DNA of 64,000 bases from Cannabis sativa (GCF_029168945.1 NC_083605.1:38701280-38765279), one strand, 5' to 3'; positions 47,995 through 60,935 are shown, counted from the stretch's first letter. Notes: generated by a model from the letters alone, not told the origin. Program-made: numbers and translations.

Positions 47995-48860
47995 ATGAAT
48001 CCCATGTTATCACTGTTGACTGAAAATAAGCTGAATGGATCTAACTTCAATAAATGGAATAAGAACATTAATATTGCTCTCATAGGAGAAAGTGCCTTGT
48101 TTGTTTTAACTGAGCCGTCACCTGAAGTGCCTGGGGATAATGCATCCAAAGCTGTGAAAGAAAAGTATGAGCGTTGGCAGAAAGCAAATGACAAAGCTCT
48201 ATACTTTATGCTTTCTAGCATGGTTGACACCCTCAAAACTCGGTTTTCTAAAACCGAGAAGGCTGCTGAAGTTATGACGAAGTTAAATGAGCTATTTGGT
48301 AAGGCATCACTTCAGTCACGCTTTGACGCGACTAAGAAGTACATTAATGCACGGATGGAACCTCATCAAAACGTGCGTGAACATGTTCTCCTCATGTCAA
48401 GTTATTTCCAAGAAGCCCAGGATCATGGTACTTAAATGGACAGTGCTACTCAAGTAAGTCTTATCTTGAATAGCCTAACTCCAGCATTTCTACCATACAC
48501 ATCAAATTATGTCATGAATAAGAAGGAAATTGACTTTCATGAATTAGTCAATGACCTTCAAACTTATGAAAATTTGATTGGAGGACCCAAGAAGAAAGGG
48601 AGTAAACCTCACAATCCTAGAAATGGTAATGGGACGATGAAACCTGAAGCAAATGTTGCCTTTGCTTCGAAGCCCAAATCGAAGAAGAAGTGGAACAACA
48701 CCAAGAGCGAACAAAAGCCATGAAGAATAAAAAGGTTGTTCCTTCTGGTGATGCTACACTTAAAGGAAAGTGTTTCTACTGCAATGAGAAAGGTCATTGG
48801 AAACCCCAGTGTCCTAAACTTCTTGCAAAGAAACAAGGGATTTCCATTTATAAACTTTAA
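47995..48860 (+). pseudogene. gag: Copia Gag of C, with nonsense codon and frameshift
   Basis: ATG at 47995 (the open frame extends to 47929, but 47995 matches A). The UBN2-type capsid region is almost identical to that of A. A TAA at 48433-48435 interrupts it where A reads PEI. The frame then stays open to a stop at 48721. A frameshift there leads into a readable C-terminal part from 48720 to a stop at 48858, containing the CCHC knuckle CFYCNEKGHWKPQC (48771-48812) that is deleted in A. Two lesions suffice to kill it, so the gag is only recently dead or was maintained until lately. Confidence 0.87.
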
Positions 48861-50673
48861 GAGTTTAGTGAATTGTTATCCAATTGGATTTATGATTCTG
48901 GACTAACTTTGTTTATATGTTTTCTTCTTCTTATAGGCCAAGCTACTTGAACTCAATTGAGTTGGATCAGAAAGCTGGACCAAAGGGTGAAATCGTCCAG
49001 ATGAAGATGAAGCTCTTCAATTTTTGAATTAATTGTTTTAGTTTAAAGACAATTTGGATTTCAAATTTTAGTTATAGATATTTATCCCTGTTTTTCTCAT
49101 ATTGTTGCAATACATTTTTTATTTTATTATTAATAAAGTTTCTTTTATTTTCGAAATCAATATTGCAATTTATGAGAATGAGCTTCATTTATTTTATCTT
49201 CATCAACAATTATCACGTTATATTTATATGTTTGTATGTGTAAGTGTTTTTATTATTGATGCAAATTCTATAATATTTACAACTCTTCATAGAGTTATAT
49301 TAAATAAACACTAGAAATTATTTCTATGTTTATCAATAATTGTTAATTCTCATACAATTATTAAGAATTTGTTTAATAAAAGGATCTTTTGATCTGATAG
49401 GGGTGGAGAAAAGTTAAGAAAACTATGCAGTTCAACGATCTTTTATATCTAATGAACTCTGGATACTATTCAACTCCACATAAACTCTATCACAATAAGA
49501 GAATCATGATCTTTACAACCCTTAGGGGTGGATCATAATCTCTATATACTTAGGGGTGGAGGTTATCCATAGTACCCTATATGTATATTCTTAGGGGTGG
49601 AGTATATTCCACAATTCCCTATGTAACACATATCTTCTTTAAACATGGAAGTAATATAATGAGTCAGCTATTGTCAATATAAATTCTTGATCTTGATTGT
49701 ATGTTCCATTTCGATTTTACTGTTGTAAGTAAATGTTTGATACCTTTGAAAGTTCTTTGTTAAAGTTTCACACTACCTTAATTGAGTGGGAGAATTTTAA
49801 AGTTCTATACCCATCTTTATTAGGTTGATACTTGTGATAGGTACTTAAGAACACTACTGAAAAGCGAATCTAACCATTCACATGGATAGGAATAGCTTAT
49901 CAGAATTATGAGAATAAGATAAAGAACTCTACTTCAGTCCATTCGAATGACTTGAACCAAGAATTCTCAATCCTCATAAAATTTGATGGTATCTTAATTT
50001 TGATTACTTTATCTCTGGCATGTATTTTTCACTTCAAAATACTAGTCTGCTATGTTGATGACTTAGTCTTAACTTAAAGTTTCAGACTAATACAAAAGTC
50101 ACAACTAGGTAACTCTCTAAACAATCAGAGGTTAAAAGTATTATTTAACCAGACATCTGCTATTGAGTGGGAGCTATTTGAGATGTAGTCAAATAGGGAA
50201 CAATAGAAGATATTCAAGAAGGATTTATGAAAGTGATCTATATGTTAGATATTAAGGAACTCTGTATCAGTTGTCCTTGTATCTCACCATCTAATTTCGA
50301 AATTCTTGAGATGGTGCTTACTTTGGGGGTGGAGGAATTATTGTATAATAATTCAAGCTCTACCAGAGAAGAATTATAACTTTGTGTATTCGAAATCCAA
50401 GAAAGTTATATCACTGAAGATAAGTCTACACTGTATTATCTCAATTACATATTTTAAAATATGAGAGATATGACTTCTGTTAATTCAGATGTACTTTTAA
50501 AACAGTAAAGATTTCAGTATCCCTTGATGAGTAAAACATATAGTAAAGGATGTATCATAAGAGTTTTTATGAACTAGTTTCCAGAAGTTTGGGTGGATTC
50601 GAATATACTACACTTGATCTGAAGATCAAGACATCAGATTGACCTATTTGCACAGTTTGTTTTATATTAGTGC
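48861..50673 (+). pseudogene. Decayed copia pol of C
   Basis: All frames are broken. Readable fragments: an integrase-like SDRGGE at about 49396-49413, an RT catalytic piece YVDDLVL at about 50051-50071, and PDICY followed by TGA (50164-50166) and VGAI. GGGGTGGA recurs at about 49400, 49525, 49552 and 49594, at least the first derived from the integrase motif. The protease, most of integrase and most of RT are not recognisable. Confidence 0.75.
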
Positions 50674-50684
50674 AAGTGGGAGTT
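50674..50684 (+). other. Polypurine tract of C
   Basis: AAGTGGGAGTT directly before the 3' LTR. Confidence 0.83.
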
Positions 50685-52595
50685 TGTTGGGTTTTATGCC
50701 CTAAATAAAACTCTTTACAATCTGATTAGTTATCAACATAAGAAATTTGAAGTGATTGATGTTTGCATGAATTTTACATGCTAATGGTTTAATATGTTTA
50801 ATATGTTTATTACATTCATACACACAAAATCAGTTAAATCCAGATCATATGTTTATTCACAATTACAGTATCGTCAACACAGTGGAATGTGATTGTGATC
50901 ATATGTATCAAAAGTTTTGGTCCCTGTTTCATCAGTGTTATTGGATTTACACTAATGTGATAATCAGCGATGATGTGTACTTACACTTGGAGTAAGTGTT
51001 ATGTTCTTTCCAGGACATTAGTAAAGTATACTAGTTTCGAATGTATGGAGTATACATTGAACTGGACCGATATTGCAACTAAGTTAAGATATTACAAACT
51101 TACCGTTATACATATCTTTCCAAGTCAATATCAGTAGTTGATCTTAAGATTAAAAGAATCTAAATCCTGATATGCTTAGGCTCAACTCAGGAGTGCTATT
51201 CATGTTCTTTGATTTATTAGTTAAGCCTACTTTTGGGTCAGGGTGATACGTATATTTTGGGAACATGATAGTATGATTGAGTGGGAGTGCTGAACATAAA
51301 TATGGAATCTATAGCTTCTACTGGTGTATAGAAGTCAAGTTATGATTCCCTTCGAGCTTAGCAAATAGAAGTAAATGGATGAGCTCTTGTTTAACTGACT
51401 AATTATTAGATCACTAAACACCATTTACAGGTAGCTAAGTGTTTTAAGGGGCAAAATACATTGAGGGGTGAGAACGGTAAAGAAATCCCATCTCGATGTA
51501 GATCATCTATATAGAGGATCTTTAAATCACAATAAGATTATAACAATGGTTAGATGAGATAGTATATTGATATCGTGGAACATACAATATGCTCTATATA
51601 AGTCTGAGAGTGCAATTCTAAGTTGTAAGAGTGGATTCAACGAAGAATTAATAAGTAGGAATTTACTTGGTAAATTTGGTTCACTTATTGGAAGCTCAGC
51701 ATATAGATCCATGGTCCCCATTCTAGTTGAGAACATTCTGCTTGTAAGACTCATTAATTGATTCGTGATTGATCAATTATAATTCTAAAGTTAGACTACG
51801 TCTAATTTTATTAATTTTCACTGAGCAGGGGTGAAATTGTAAAGAAAAGAGTTTCTAGGTTTATTTATTTATTAATGGACTTTATATGTCTAATTAATAA
51901 TTAAATTAAATGACAATATTATTTAATAATCTATTTTAGTTATTAAATAATTAGTTTTGGCATTTAAAAGGTTAGAATTGGAAAAATTGGCATTTTTGAG
52001 AAAATAGAGATAAAATTTGATAAAACTGCAAAATCAAGTGAGGCCAATTAACACACCATGGCCGGCCACTTAAATAGGTTTTTCAAATTAATATTTTCAT
52101 TATTTTAATGCCAAATAATTATTAACCTAAACCTAGTAGTTGCCTATAAATAGAAAGTGATGACTCAGTCAAAATACAAGTTTTCAATAACCTTTTCTGA
52201 CAGAAATTTCTCTCTTCAGAAAAACTGAGCCTTCCTTACTTTCTATACCTAGCCGAAACCCTCTCTCCTCTTTTCTCCTTCATCTATTTCGACCCTAGTG
52301 AAAGAGTAAGTGCCCACACACAGCAAGCAGTAACTCAATCATAGATTGGAAGACTGTGAAGGATCAAACTTGAAGAAGAACGACATTCGGGCTCAGATCT
52401 TGATTATACTCTGCTACAGAAAGGATGCAAGGGTTAGAGATTTGAGTGGAAGGAGACATTAATTCCGCCGCATCAATGTAAGGTTTTCTTAACTTTATAT
52501 GTGTTTAATTTATCGTTTATAAAGTTCATATTTAGGGTGTTTAAACAACATACTTGTGAGTAGATCTAAGATCCTGGTAAAATAAAATTCCAACA
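50685..52595 (+). repeat. 3' LTR of C
   Basis: 1911 bp, followed by the TSD GATGC. CCATGGCCGGCC at 52056-52067. Confidence 0.93.
52145..52153 (+). promoter_or_regulatory. LTR TATA box (C, 3' LTR)
   Basis: TATAAATAG in the same LTR position as in the 5' copy. Confidence 0.65.
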
Positions 52596-52600
52596 GATGC

Positions 52601-54078
52601 ATGTTACAATTTCCTGAAGCCATCACTATCTATTTATAGTATGCCACATAGGGTTAGGTTTGAATTATTTGGCATTAAAATAATGAAAATTTTAAATGAT
52701 AAAACCTATATAAGTGGCCGGCCATGGCTTGTGGATATGGGCCTCACTTTTGCAATTTTGCTGTTTTATCATTTCTGCATCCCATTTTCTCAAAAACGCC
52801 AATTTTCAAATTCAACCATTTAAATGTCAATTTCAACAATTTAATAACTATAATTAATTAGTAAATAATATTGTCATTTATGATATTTATTAATTAGACC
52901 AACCAAGGTCTCTTAATTAACAAATATACCCTAGAAACTCTTCTATACAGTTTCGCCTTTGCTTAGTGATAAATTCACAAATAGACATACTCTAATTTGA
53001 GAATTATAATTGATTAATCAAAACCAATTCAATAAGTCTTACAAGTAGTATTGTCTCAACTAGTGTGGGGAGCATGGGCCTATATATCCGAGCTTCCAAT
53101 AAGCAGATCAAGAATTTACCTCTTAAATTCACTGACTTATTAAGTCTTCGTTGAATCCACGCATAGAACTTAGAATTGCACTCTCAGCTATATAGAACGC
53201 TCTATATGTTCCACCATATAGACACACTATTAATTATCCATTGTTATAATCCTAATTTGATCAATGATCCTCTATATAGATGATCTACACCGTAAAGGGA
53301 TCAAATTACCGTAACACCCTACAATGTATTTTATCCTTAAAACAATTAACCCCGTATAAACGATATTTTAGCTAAGTGAAATGAGTACTCCACCATTTAT
53401 TTTCGTTTGGTCAAGATCTCGAAGGAAACTATCTTTTACTTTCTATTCGCCAGATAGAAGCTATAGATTCCATATTTATGTTAGCGCTCCCACTGAATTG
53501 CACTACCGTGTTTTCAAAATGTAAGTATCACCCTGACCCAAAAGTAGGCCTAACTAACAAATCAAAGAACACGAATAACACTCTCGAGATTGAGCCTAAT
53601 CATATCAGGATAAAGATCATTTGATCTAGGATAGAATAGGTGATATTTAATTGAATAGATGTTACGGTAAGTTTAATAAATCTATGTCAAAGTTCAATAT
53701 CGGTCCCTTCGGATGCATACTCCATGCATCCAACCCAAGCTTTACTTTAACCAATGCTCTGGAAAGAACATAGCATTTCTCCAAATGCAAGTAAACTCTG
53801 TTGTAGATTGTCATATCAGTAAAACCCCAGTGTTCTGATAAATCTAGGAATCTTTAATCACATAGTCATGTTTATTTTCCACTGTGCTGATAACACAATA
53901 AACAAGAACAAGTATGTGAAAAGGGTTTGGGTGAATTTATAAATCAAATAGACAAATAATTGATAAGGTTAACCAAAACATACACAAATGAATGAAAAAA
54001 TATATCTGTTTCTTTATTGATATTGAATAATACGGATTACATTGAATTTGAGTTTTATTTAGGGCATAAAACCCAACA
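52601..54078 (-). mobile_element. Copia solo LTR F, right part
   Basis: Continues F after element C and ends ACCCAACA, followed by the TSD GAACC (54079-54083). TATA box on the minus strand at 52630-52638 and GGCCGGCCATGG near 52717. No internal region belongs to it: after removal of C, only one LTR remains. Confidence 0.87.
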
Positions 54079-54083
54079 GAACC

Positions 54084-54330
54084 CACCATAGCCACAAACT
54101 TTCTTGCTTGTTGGAGATGGCCCATATGTACTTGCCCATGGCCGCTTTGTTCCACTGCTTTAGGTTCTTGATTCCCAAACCTCCAGCAGATTTAGGTTGA
54201 CATATGTTGCTCCAAGCAATGGATCCTACCCCATGAAAAACAGCCTGTCCTTTCCAAAGAAAAGCCCTACAAATGGCTTCTATGGATCTCAGAACCTTTC
54301 TTGGTAATATCCTCATTTGGCTCCAGTAAG
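54084..54330 (-). mobile_element. LINE (L1-type), upstream part of the ORF2 remnant
   Basis: Minus strand: RILPRKVLRSIEAICRAFLW, then SAGGLGIKNLKQWNKAAMGKYIWAI and SLWLWWV, the C-terminal end of the RT region of plant L1 ORF2. The frame runs on into solo LTR F at 54078. It continues functionally at 42048. 54330 is the 5' truncation point of the LINE, next to its TSD. Confidence 0.87.
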
Positions 54331-54344
54331 ATAATATTATATTC

Positions 54345-55483
54345 TTAATCTTATAATTTAATAATTTAAATATTACAAAAATAAATAATTTGAAAAATAA
54401 GATATTTTATGGTTAGGATATTATCAATTTTATTAAAAAAAATAAAAAAAATATCCTAAGTTTGAAAATTTTATTGTTAGAAACCCTAAAATTTCTATTC
54501 AAACCTAAATTAACAAATTTTCAAAATTTCATGTTATTTTTCCAAAAAATAATTTTAATAAAAAAATATCTAATAAGGTAAAATGTCAAAACTAACATTT
54601 TTCAAATCTTATAATTTAATTTAATAAAATATATTTCAAAAATAACAAATTTTGAAAAACTAATATGGTTAGCAAATTTTGAAATTTAAACTAGATTATT
54701 CTAAATTTTATTAATATTTTAGTATCAAAATAAGATTATTTCAAATTTTAATAATAAAATAAGTAATATCTAATCTTATAATTAAAATAAATAAAATAAT
54801 CAAAATTTCAAAATTAACCATAAGGCTATTTTTGTGGAAAAATCAAATTTTCAAATTCAAAGGCTACTAATATCTAAAACTAATTTTAATTAATTAAAAA
54901 TTTAATTTTATTCTAATAATTAGATTTTTAATTGTAAATTTAGATTCTACACAAAATTCAACTAAAATTTGAATTTTCTTTCAATGAAAAGCAATTTTTG
55001 AATCAAACGTTATCACAAAAACAAAATTGGTGCACAAGGGTATGCATTGCATACCCCTATGCGCGCAGAATGAGAAGATTGGCCGAGACAGGAGGCTCCA
55101 TGCAGCCTCCATGGGCGACGAGACACGGTCAGTGGGGAGCAAACTTCGGACATGCCCCTGTCTGAAGGGGTTTTGTTTGAGCGAGCCGCACATCGTGTCC
55201 CCCTTGCGCGCATGGATGTGCAACCCTCAGATATTTTATTTTTCAAACTTTAAAAAATCATAACTAATTCATAAAAATCCAAATTGGGTTCTGTAAAAGC
55301 CTAAATTCATTAATTTTTTGTCTACTTTTCAGTAAAAATATTTATAGAATAAAACAAAAAATATTTTACAACATACATTGCGATTTCCATACAATCATCA
55401 AATAAGCACATAAACCATCACGAAACCATCCAAATCAACACAAACATCGTTTTAAATCCATATTTCATGAAAGTAAATCATTA
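54345..55483 (-). other. Untranslated leader of element E
   Basis: AT-rich, homologous to D leader from about 38046 to 39196. It contains the GC island at 55030-55222. No coding potential outside island-derived ORFs. Confidence 0.75.
55030..55222 (-). other. GC island downstream of PBS (E copy)
   Basis: It holds a 19-nt inverted repeat (GGGTATGCA/TGCATACCC, 55038-55056), a 20-nt near-palindrome at 55091-55110 with one mismatched pair, and GCGCGC runs. It lies about 280 nt from the PBS. The ORFs on both strands here do not resemble known proteins. Confidence 0.77.
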
Positions 55484-55500
55484 CCATGGCTCTTAGGCTA
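55484..55500 (-). other. Primer binding site of E, variant
   Basis: The minus strand reads TAGCCTAAGAGCCATGG, the GCCT-class variant with extra changes. Confidence 0.65.
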
Positions 55501-55502
55501 GT

Positions 55503-56481
55503 TGTTGGAGTATATTTTATCAGGATCTAAATTTACTACCATGTATGTTATTTAACATCCTAAATATGAATTTCTAAAATAATGTAATTTAAACACATAT
55601 AAAGTTTTAGAAACCTTACAGTGGTCGCAGCGGAATTAAATGACTCCTTCTGCTCAGATCTCTAACCCTTGTATCCTTTCTGTAGCAGAGTATCACCAAG
55701 ATCTGAGCCCGATTCTCCTTCTCTTGAATTTAGATTCTTCACAGTCTTACACACTATGATTGAGTACCACTTGATGTGTGTGGGCACTTACTCTATCACT
55801 ATAGGGTTTGAAATTGAAGAGAGAAAGAGAGATCGAAGGATTCGAAATTGGTAGAGAAGATGGCTCAAGTTTTTTACTAAAGGAAAGTGTTTGTATCATC
55901 TTTTCCTTTGAGGCCATCACTACCTATTTATAGGAATCCACCTAGGGTTAGGTTAGAATTATTTGGCATTAAAATAATGAAAAAAATAAATGGTAAATTG
56001 TCCATTAACTGGCCGGCCATGGATATGGGCCCCACTTTGCAATTTTACCATATTTTTTTACTATTAATCTTATTTTCTCAAAAATGCCATTTTTCCAATT
56101 CAACCACTTAGATGCCAAAATTAATTATTTAATAATTAAAATTAATTATTAAATAAAATTACCATTTAATATATTCATTAATTAGACTTAATAAAGTCTC
56201 TTAATTAACAAATAAACCCTAGAATCTTTTTTCTTCACAATTAAGCCACAACTTAGTGAAAATTCATAAACTAGACATAGTCTAATTTTAGAATTATAAT
56301 TGATTAACTAAAATCAGTTAACTGAGTCTAACAAGCAGTATTGTCTCAACTAGTATGGGGACCATGGGCCTATATAACCGAGCTTTCAATAAGCTGATCA
56401 AGAATTTACCAAGTAAATCCACTAACTTATTAATTCCTTGTTGAATCCACGCATAGAACTTAGAATTGCACTCTCAATCAT
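55503..56481 (-). repeat. 5' LTR of E, truncated
   Basis: Begins TGTTGGAGTATATTTTATC at the PBS side and follows the family LTR for 979 bases. It then stops inside the LTR at about 56481, where plus-strand LTR sequence of H starts. TATA box on the minus strand at 55924-55932. Confidence 0.82.
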
Positions 56482-58061
56482 TTCAATATAATCAGATTTA
56501 CTAGTTAATAAAGATCAGATATAACATTTTATGTTGCATGGTTCACGTGATTTATTTCATGATTATATATAATGTATAAATTCTATTAAGTCCAGAATAT
56601 ATGTATTTGTTAATGATTATAGTGTTGTCAGCACAATGGAATATAATCTTGATTATATGTTCGAAAGTTTAATTCCCTGATTTTTCAGTTTACTGGATTT
56701 AGACTGGCATGATAATTAGCGATAGGTATGCTTACACCTTGGATAAGTGTTATGTCCTTTCCACGGTATTGGCAATGTTTACCAGTATCAAATGTATGGA
56801 GTATACATCGTAAGGGACCGATATTGAACTTTGATTAGATATGTTAAATTTACCGTAATATCTATTCAATTCAATATCACCTAGTTGATCCTAGATCAAA
56901 TGATCTTAATCCTGATATGATTAGGTTCAATCTCAAGAGTATTATACATGTTCTTTGATTTGTTAGTTAAGCCTAATTTTGGGTCAGGGTGATACGTACA
57001 TTTTGGAAACATGATAGTATAATTGAGTGGGAGCGCTAAACATAGATATGGAATCTATAACTTCTATAGGTATTTAGAAGTGAAACGATGATTTCCTTTG
57101 AGCTTGGCTAAGTAGAGATAAATGGTTGAGTACTCATTTCACTTTGCTGAAATATCATTTATACGGAGCTAAGTGTTTTAAGGATAAATACATTTAAGGG
57201 TGTAACTGTAATTTAGTCCCTATACAATGTAGATCATCTAGTAAAGGATCATTGATCAAATTAGGATTATAACAATGGATAATTTATAGTGTATCTATAT
57301 CGTGGAACATATAGAGCGTTCTATATGACTGAGAGTGGAATTCTATGTTCTATGTGTGGATTCAACAAGGAATTAATAAGTTTGTGGATTTACTTGGTAA
57401 ATTTTTGATCTGCTTATTGGAAGCTCGGTTATATAGGCCCATGGTCCCCATACTATTTGAGACCATACTGCTACTAAGACTCAGATAATTGATTTTAATT
57501 AATCAATTATAATTCTAAAATTAGACTATGTCTAGTTTATGAACTTTCACTAAGCAAGGGCAAAATTGTGAAGAAAAGAGATTGTAGGTTTTATTTGTTA
57601 ATTAAGAGACTTTATGTAACACCCTAACTAACATAGGCGTATTACGTGATTTTTAAACATGTTGTGCAGCTCGTTGCTAATCAACGAGGTTTATTAAAAA
57701 CGTGATTAATTAAAATTTTTGCTTTTTAATTAAACTTATAAAATATTTATACAAAAGACTCGGGATCCCGATTACAAAATCATTTACAAAAGTTTACTGT
57801 TCATACAAAATAACTGTCGCCTAGCGACTAGTTACAAAAATAGCCTTGCTGTCCCGAGGATTGTACGCTCCAAGCCTAACCGCCCCGACATGTACAATCT
57901 TCACCAGCTCGCTCACGGTCCATCAGCTCTAGCCTTGCCTTTACCTACACATAAAAGTAGCACTGTGAGTCGACAGACTCAGTATGAAAAGCATAATAAT
58001 ACTCATACATAAATCCCGGTCATGATCAGACGCCCATACCCCTGATCATAACCCTAACTGC

Positions 58062-58391
58062 CGTGTCCAACACGATACTGAGTCCCCCTAACTGCCGTGT
58101 CCAACACGGTACTGAGTTCTGAACGTTCATAGGGACAGTACTATTTACAAGTAATAGCCTGATCGGTCGAACCGGTCATACTCCGGCTGCTGGTCATACT
58201 CCAGCCTGTACCGACGTGTTACAGTATCAGCTTGATCGGTCGAACCGGTCATACTCCGGCTGCTGGTCATACTCCAGCCTGTACCGACGTGATACGTCAA
58301 ATAGTACGGAACCACCAACCTAAGAATCAGCATGATCGGTCGAACCGGTCATACTCCGGCTGCTGGTCATACTCCAGCCTGTACCGACGTG
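58062..58391. repeat. Hairpin and 61-bp repeat block in S2
   Basis: Two CGTGTCCAACACG hairpins (58062-58074 and 58096-58108), then three 61-bp units (58158-58218, 58231-58291, 58331-58391). The first two units are 73 bases apart, as in S1. Confidence 0.83.
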
Positions 58392-58774
58392 ACACAGTTG
58401 GATGGTTCGAAGCCAACATACATAACTAATGTAATCTAATAGGCTTCCTACATGCACGCTAAACATGTAATCTACATATGCATACTGTTATACTAATCTT
58501 ACCTGGATTCCGAATTCAGGTGTGCCGGTCAACCTGACTGGAACTATACGCGCTACGGACATGTGCTCCTAAACCATAAAAATCACAACACTATAAGTGA
58601 TACGCTAAATCACTTCCTGGGGACTTAAACTAGGAACTAAAAGTTTCCCTATCGATAAAAAACATGGCAATACCCCCAAAAACATAAAATCGAGGAAAAC
58701 TAGGGTTCCTGAATTTTCCCCAACCGGTAGACCGGTTGCCCAACTGCACTCGGTTCGGGAAATTTCAGAACCCC

Positions 58775-58810
58775 ATCCGGAATTCCGGATGCACAACCGG
58801 AATTCCGGTT
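58775..58810. repeat. Paired 16-nt palindromes in S2
   Basis: ATCCGGAATTCCGGAT at 58775-58790 and AACCGGAATTCCGGTT at 58795-58810. The first palindrome of the S1 cluster is degraded here. Confidence 0.82.
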
Positions 58811-60200
58811 CCTCGCAGGCAGAACTTCAAAAATTCACACAATGCTCAAATCAACTCCAAACCAAACCAAAACTTCCAGACCTGTTCTTTACATCCCCTA
58901 GAGCATTTCTAAAGCATCAAATCCACCCAGAATATACAGAGATGAAAATCACCATTAAAGCCCAAGCTTTGAGTTCTAAACTCAAACTTGGTTAAAATCA
59001 ACTAACATGCATCCAATCCATGATTCAAACTCATAAACAAGCATATAACAACTACAGAAACTAAAACCTAACTCATGCAAACACTACAGCCACCAAAACC
59101 TCAATTTTTCTTTGAAAACTCAAGCTTTTTAACAAGAAACCTATTCAACTAGAGCAAGAAACACTAGCATGCAATTCAACATAATTAAACATACTTAAAC
59201 CAACATTTTCAACATAGAAACAACAACAATAATTTACAGCAGCAACAACATCAATTAATCCATGCATAACTCATATTTTTCATCATTTTTTTCATGAAAA
59301 CAAAGGAAGAAAAGCTAGAGAGAACATACCACAACAAGAGTTCACAAATTTGACTAGAGAGAGCTTGAAAATCAAAGAAAACTCAGCCCTAGAATCCCTA
59401 TGCAGCCGAGAGAGAAAGAGAAGAAAAGAGAGAGCCTTTTTTGAAATTTTTTCTATTTTTCTAAGTTTTGAAACTTTTGAAATGAAAATGAAAAATGAAA
59501 TGCCACTTACTCCTATTTTACTTCAGCCAAAACATAATAAAATAAACATTTATTTTTCAATTATTAAGTCACAAAAGACAAACTAACAATGGGGCAAAAT
59601 GACCATTTTGCCCCTTCACACTAAAATCACATAAATTACACTAAAGGGCTATTTTTGGGAAATTCTAAATTCCCGGCCATTCCCGACATTCCCAATATCT
59701 AATAAACCGTCCCAAACTACTAACATACAAAGTTGTGATTTTACTGAGCCAAACACCGAGTTCCAAAATACCGGGCACCGGAATGCAAAATTATGAAAAC
59801 TACTACATGACATAAAAATGCATCTCTGAATTCAATAATAATAGTATAATAATTATTTAAATAGCTATAAATAATTTTCATAATTAATCATGATTAACTG
59901 CTAATTTCCAAATTAAACTAAGCGGTCTTTACACTTTATATGTCTAATTAATAAATATATTAAATGACAATATTATTTAATAATTAATTTTTAGTTATTA
60001 AATAATTAAAATTGGAATTTAAGTGGTTAAATTAGAAAATTGGCGTTTTTGAGAAAATGGGATGGAAAAATTACAAAATGGCAAAATTGTAAAGTGGGCC
60101 CAATCCACAATCCATGGCCGGCCACACTTAGTGTATTTTACCATTTATTTTTCTATTATTTTAATGCCAAATAATTCTAGCCTAAACCTAGGTGGTTACC

Positions 60201-60209
60201 TATAAATAG
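60201..60209 (+). promoter_or_regulatory. LTR TATA box (H)
   Basis: TATAAATAG in the family position, about 90 bases after the GGCCGGCC palindrome. Confidence 0.65.
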
Positions 60210-60657
60210 GTAGTGATGGCTTCAGGAAAAAGATGAGGCATCTCATTCCTTCAGAAAAAAAAATTCTAAGCCTTCTACCTATACCCTAGCCGCCACTCTC
60301 TACCTCTCTTTTCTTCTTCAATTATTCAGCCTTGAGTGATAGAGTGAGTGCCCACACATATCAAGTGGTATCTCAATCATAATGTGGAAGATTGTGAAGA
60401 ATCCAATCAATAAGAAGGAGGATCAGACTAAAGGAAGGAGAGAAAGATATCCAGGTTCAGATCTTAGTGATGCTCTGCTACCAAAGGAATCAAGAGCTAG
60501 AGATCTAAACGGAAGGAGTCATTATATTCCGCTGCACCCAACGTAAGGTTTCCTAAACTTTATATGTGTTTATTTCATTATTTTAGAATTCATATTAGGA
60601 TGTGAATGAAACATACTTGTTAGTAAATCTAGGTCCTGGTAAAATATTTCTAACAAC

Positions 60658-60674
60658 TGGTATCAAAGCCATGG
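60658..60674 (+). other. Primer binding site of H
   Basis: TGGTATCAAAGCCATGG, the GTATC class with one change. Confidence 0.8.
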
Positions 60675-60935
60675 TAATGCTTTACTTTCATGAAATATGA
60701 ATTAAAACGATGATATGTGTTGATTTTGATGGTTTCATGTTGATCTCTGTGTTATATGATGATTGATTGATGCTTGTGTAATTTTATGAAAAATAATTAA
60801 ATTTTCGTTTCCAAAATTATATTTAGTGGATCGTTTAGAAAAAATTAAGCAATTCACTTTTTTACAGAACTTAATTTCGATTTTATTTGAATTAGTTATG
60901 AATTTTTGAAAACGGGAAAATATCAAGGTGTCAGC

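Larger units (their letters stand above)
42445..52595 (+). mobile_element. Copia element C, structurally complete, pol-defective, nested in F
   Basis: 10,151 bp flanked by TSD GATGC (42440-42444 and 52596-52600). LTRs 42445-44356 (1912 bp) and 50685-52595 (1911 bp); about 40 differences by eye (about 2.1%). It has a PBS, a 3.6-kb leader, gag with one nonsense codon and one frameshift, decayed pol and a polypurine tract. It is the best reference copy of the A/C subfamily in this window. Confidence 0.94.
57615..59933. mobile_element. Solo LTR S2, same family as S1, 2319 bp
   Basis: Starts TGTAACACCCTAAC, ends GTCTTTACA, with TSD CTTTA (57610-57614 and 59934-59938). It is similar to S1 throughout, including the repeat block and palindromes. 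It has an extra stretch around 58016-58050 that S1 lacks. No internal element sequence. Confidence 0.87.
56478..60655 (+). repeat. 5' LTR of H, start missing, interrupted by S2
   Basis: 56478-57614 and 59939-60655 rejoin into one LTR ending CTAACA. The start is lost at the junction with E. CCATGGCCGGCC lies near 60112. Confidence 0.83.

Noticed and set aside
49102..49314. 70-codon ORF in element C
   Set aside because: An AT-rich chance ORF in degraded pol sequence.
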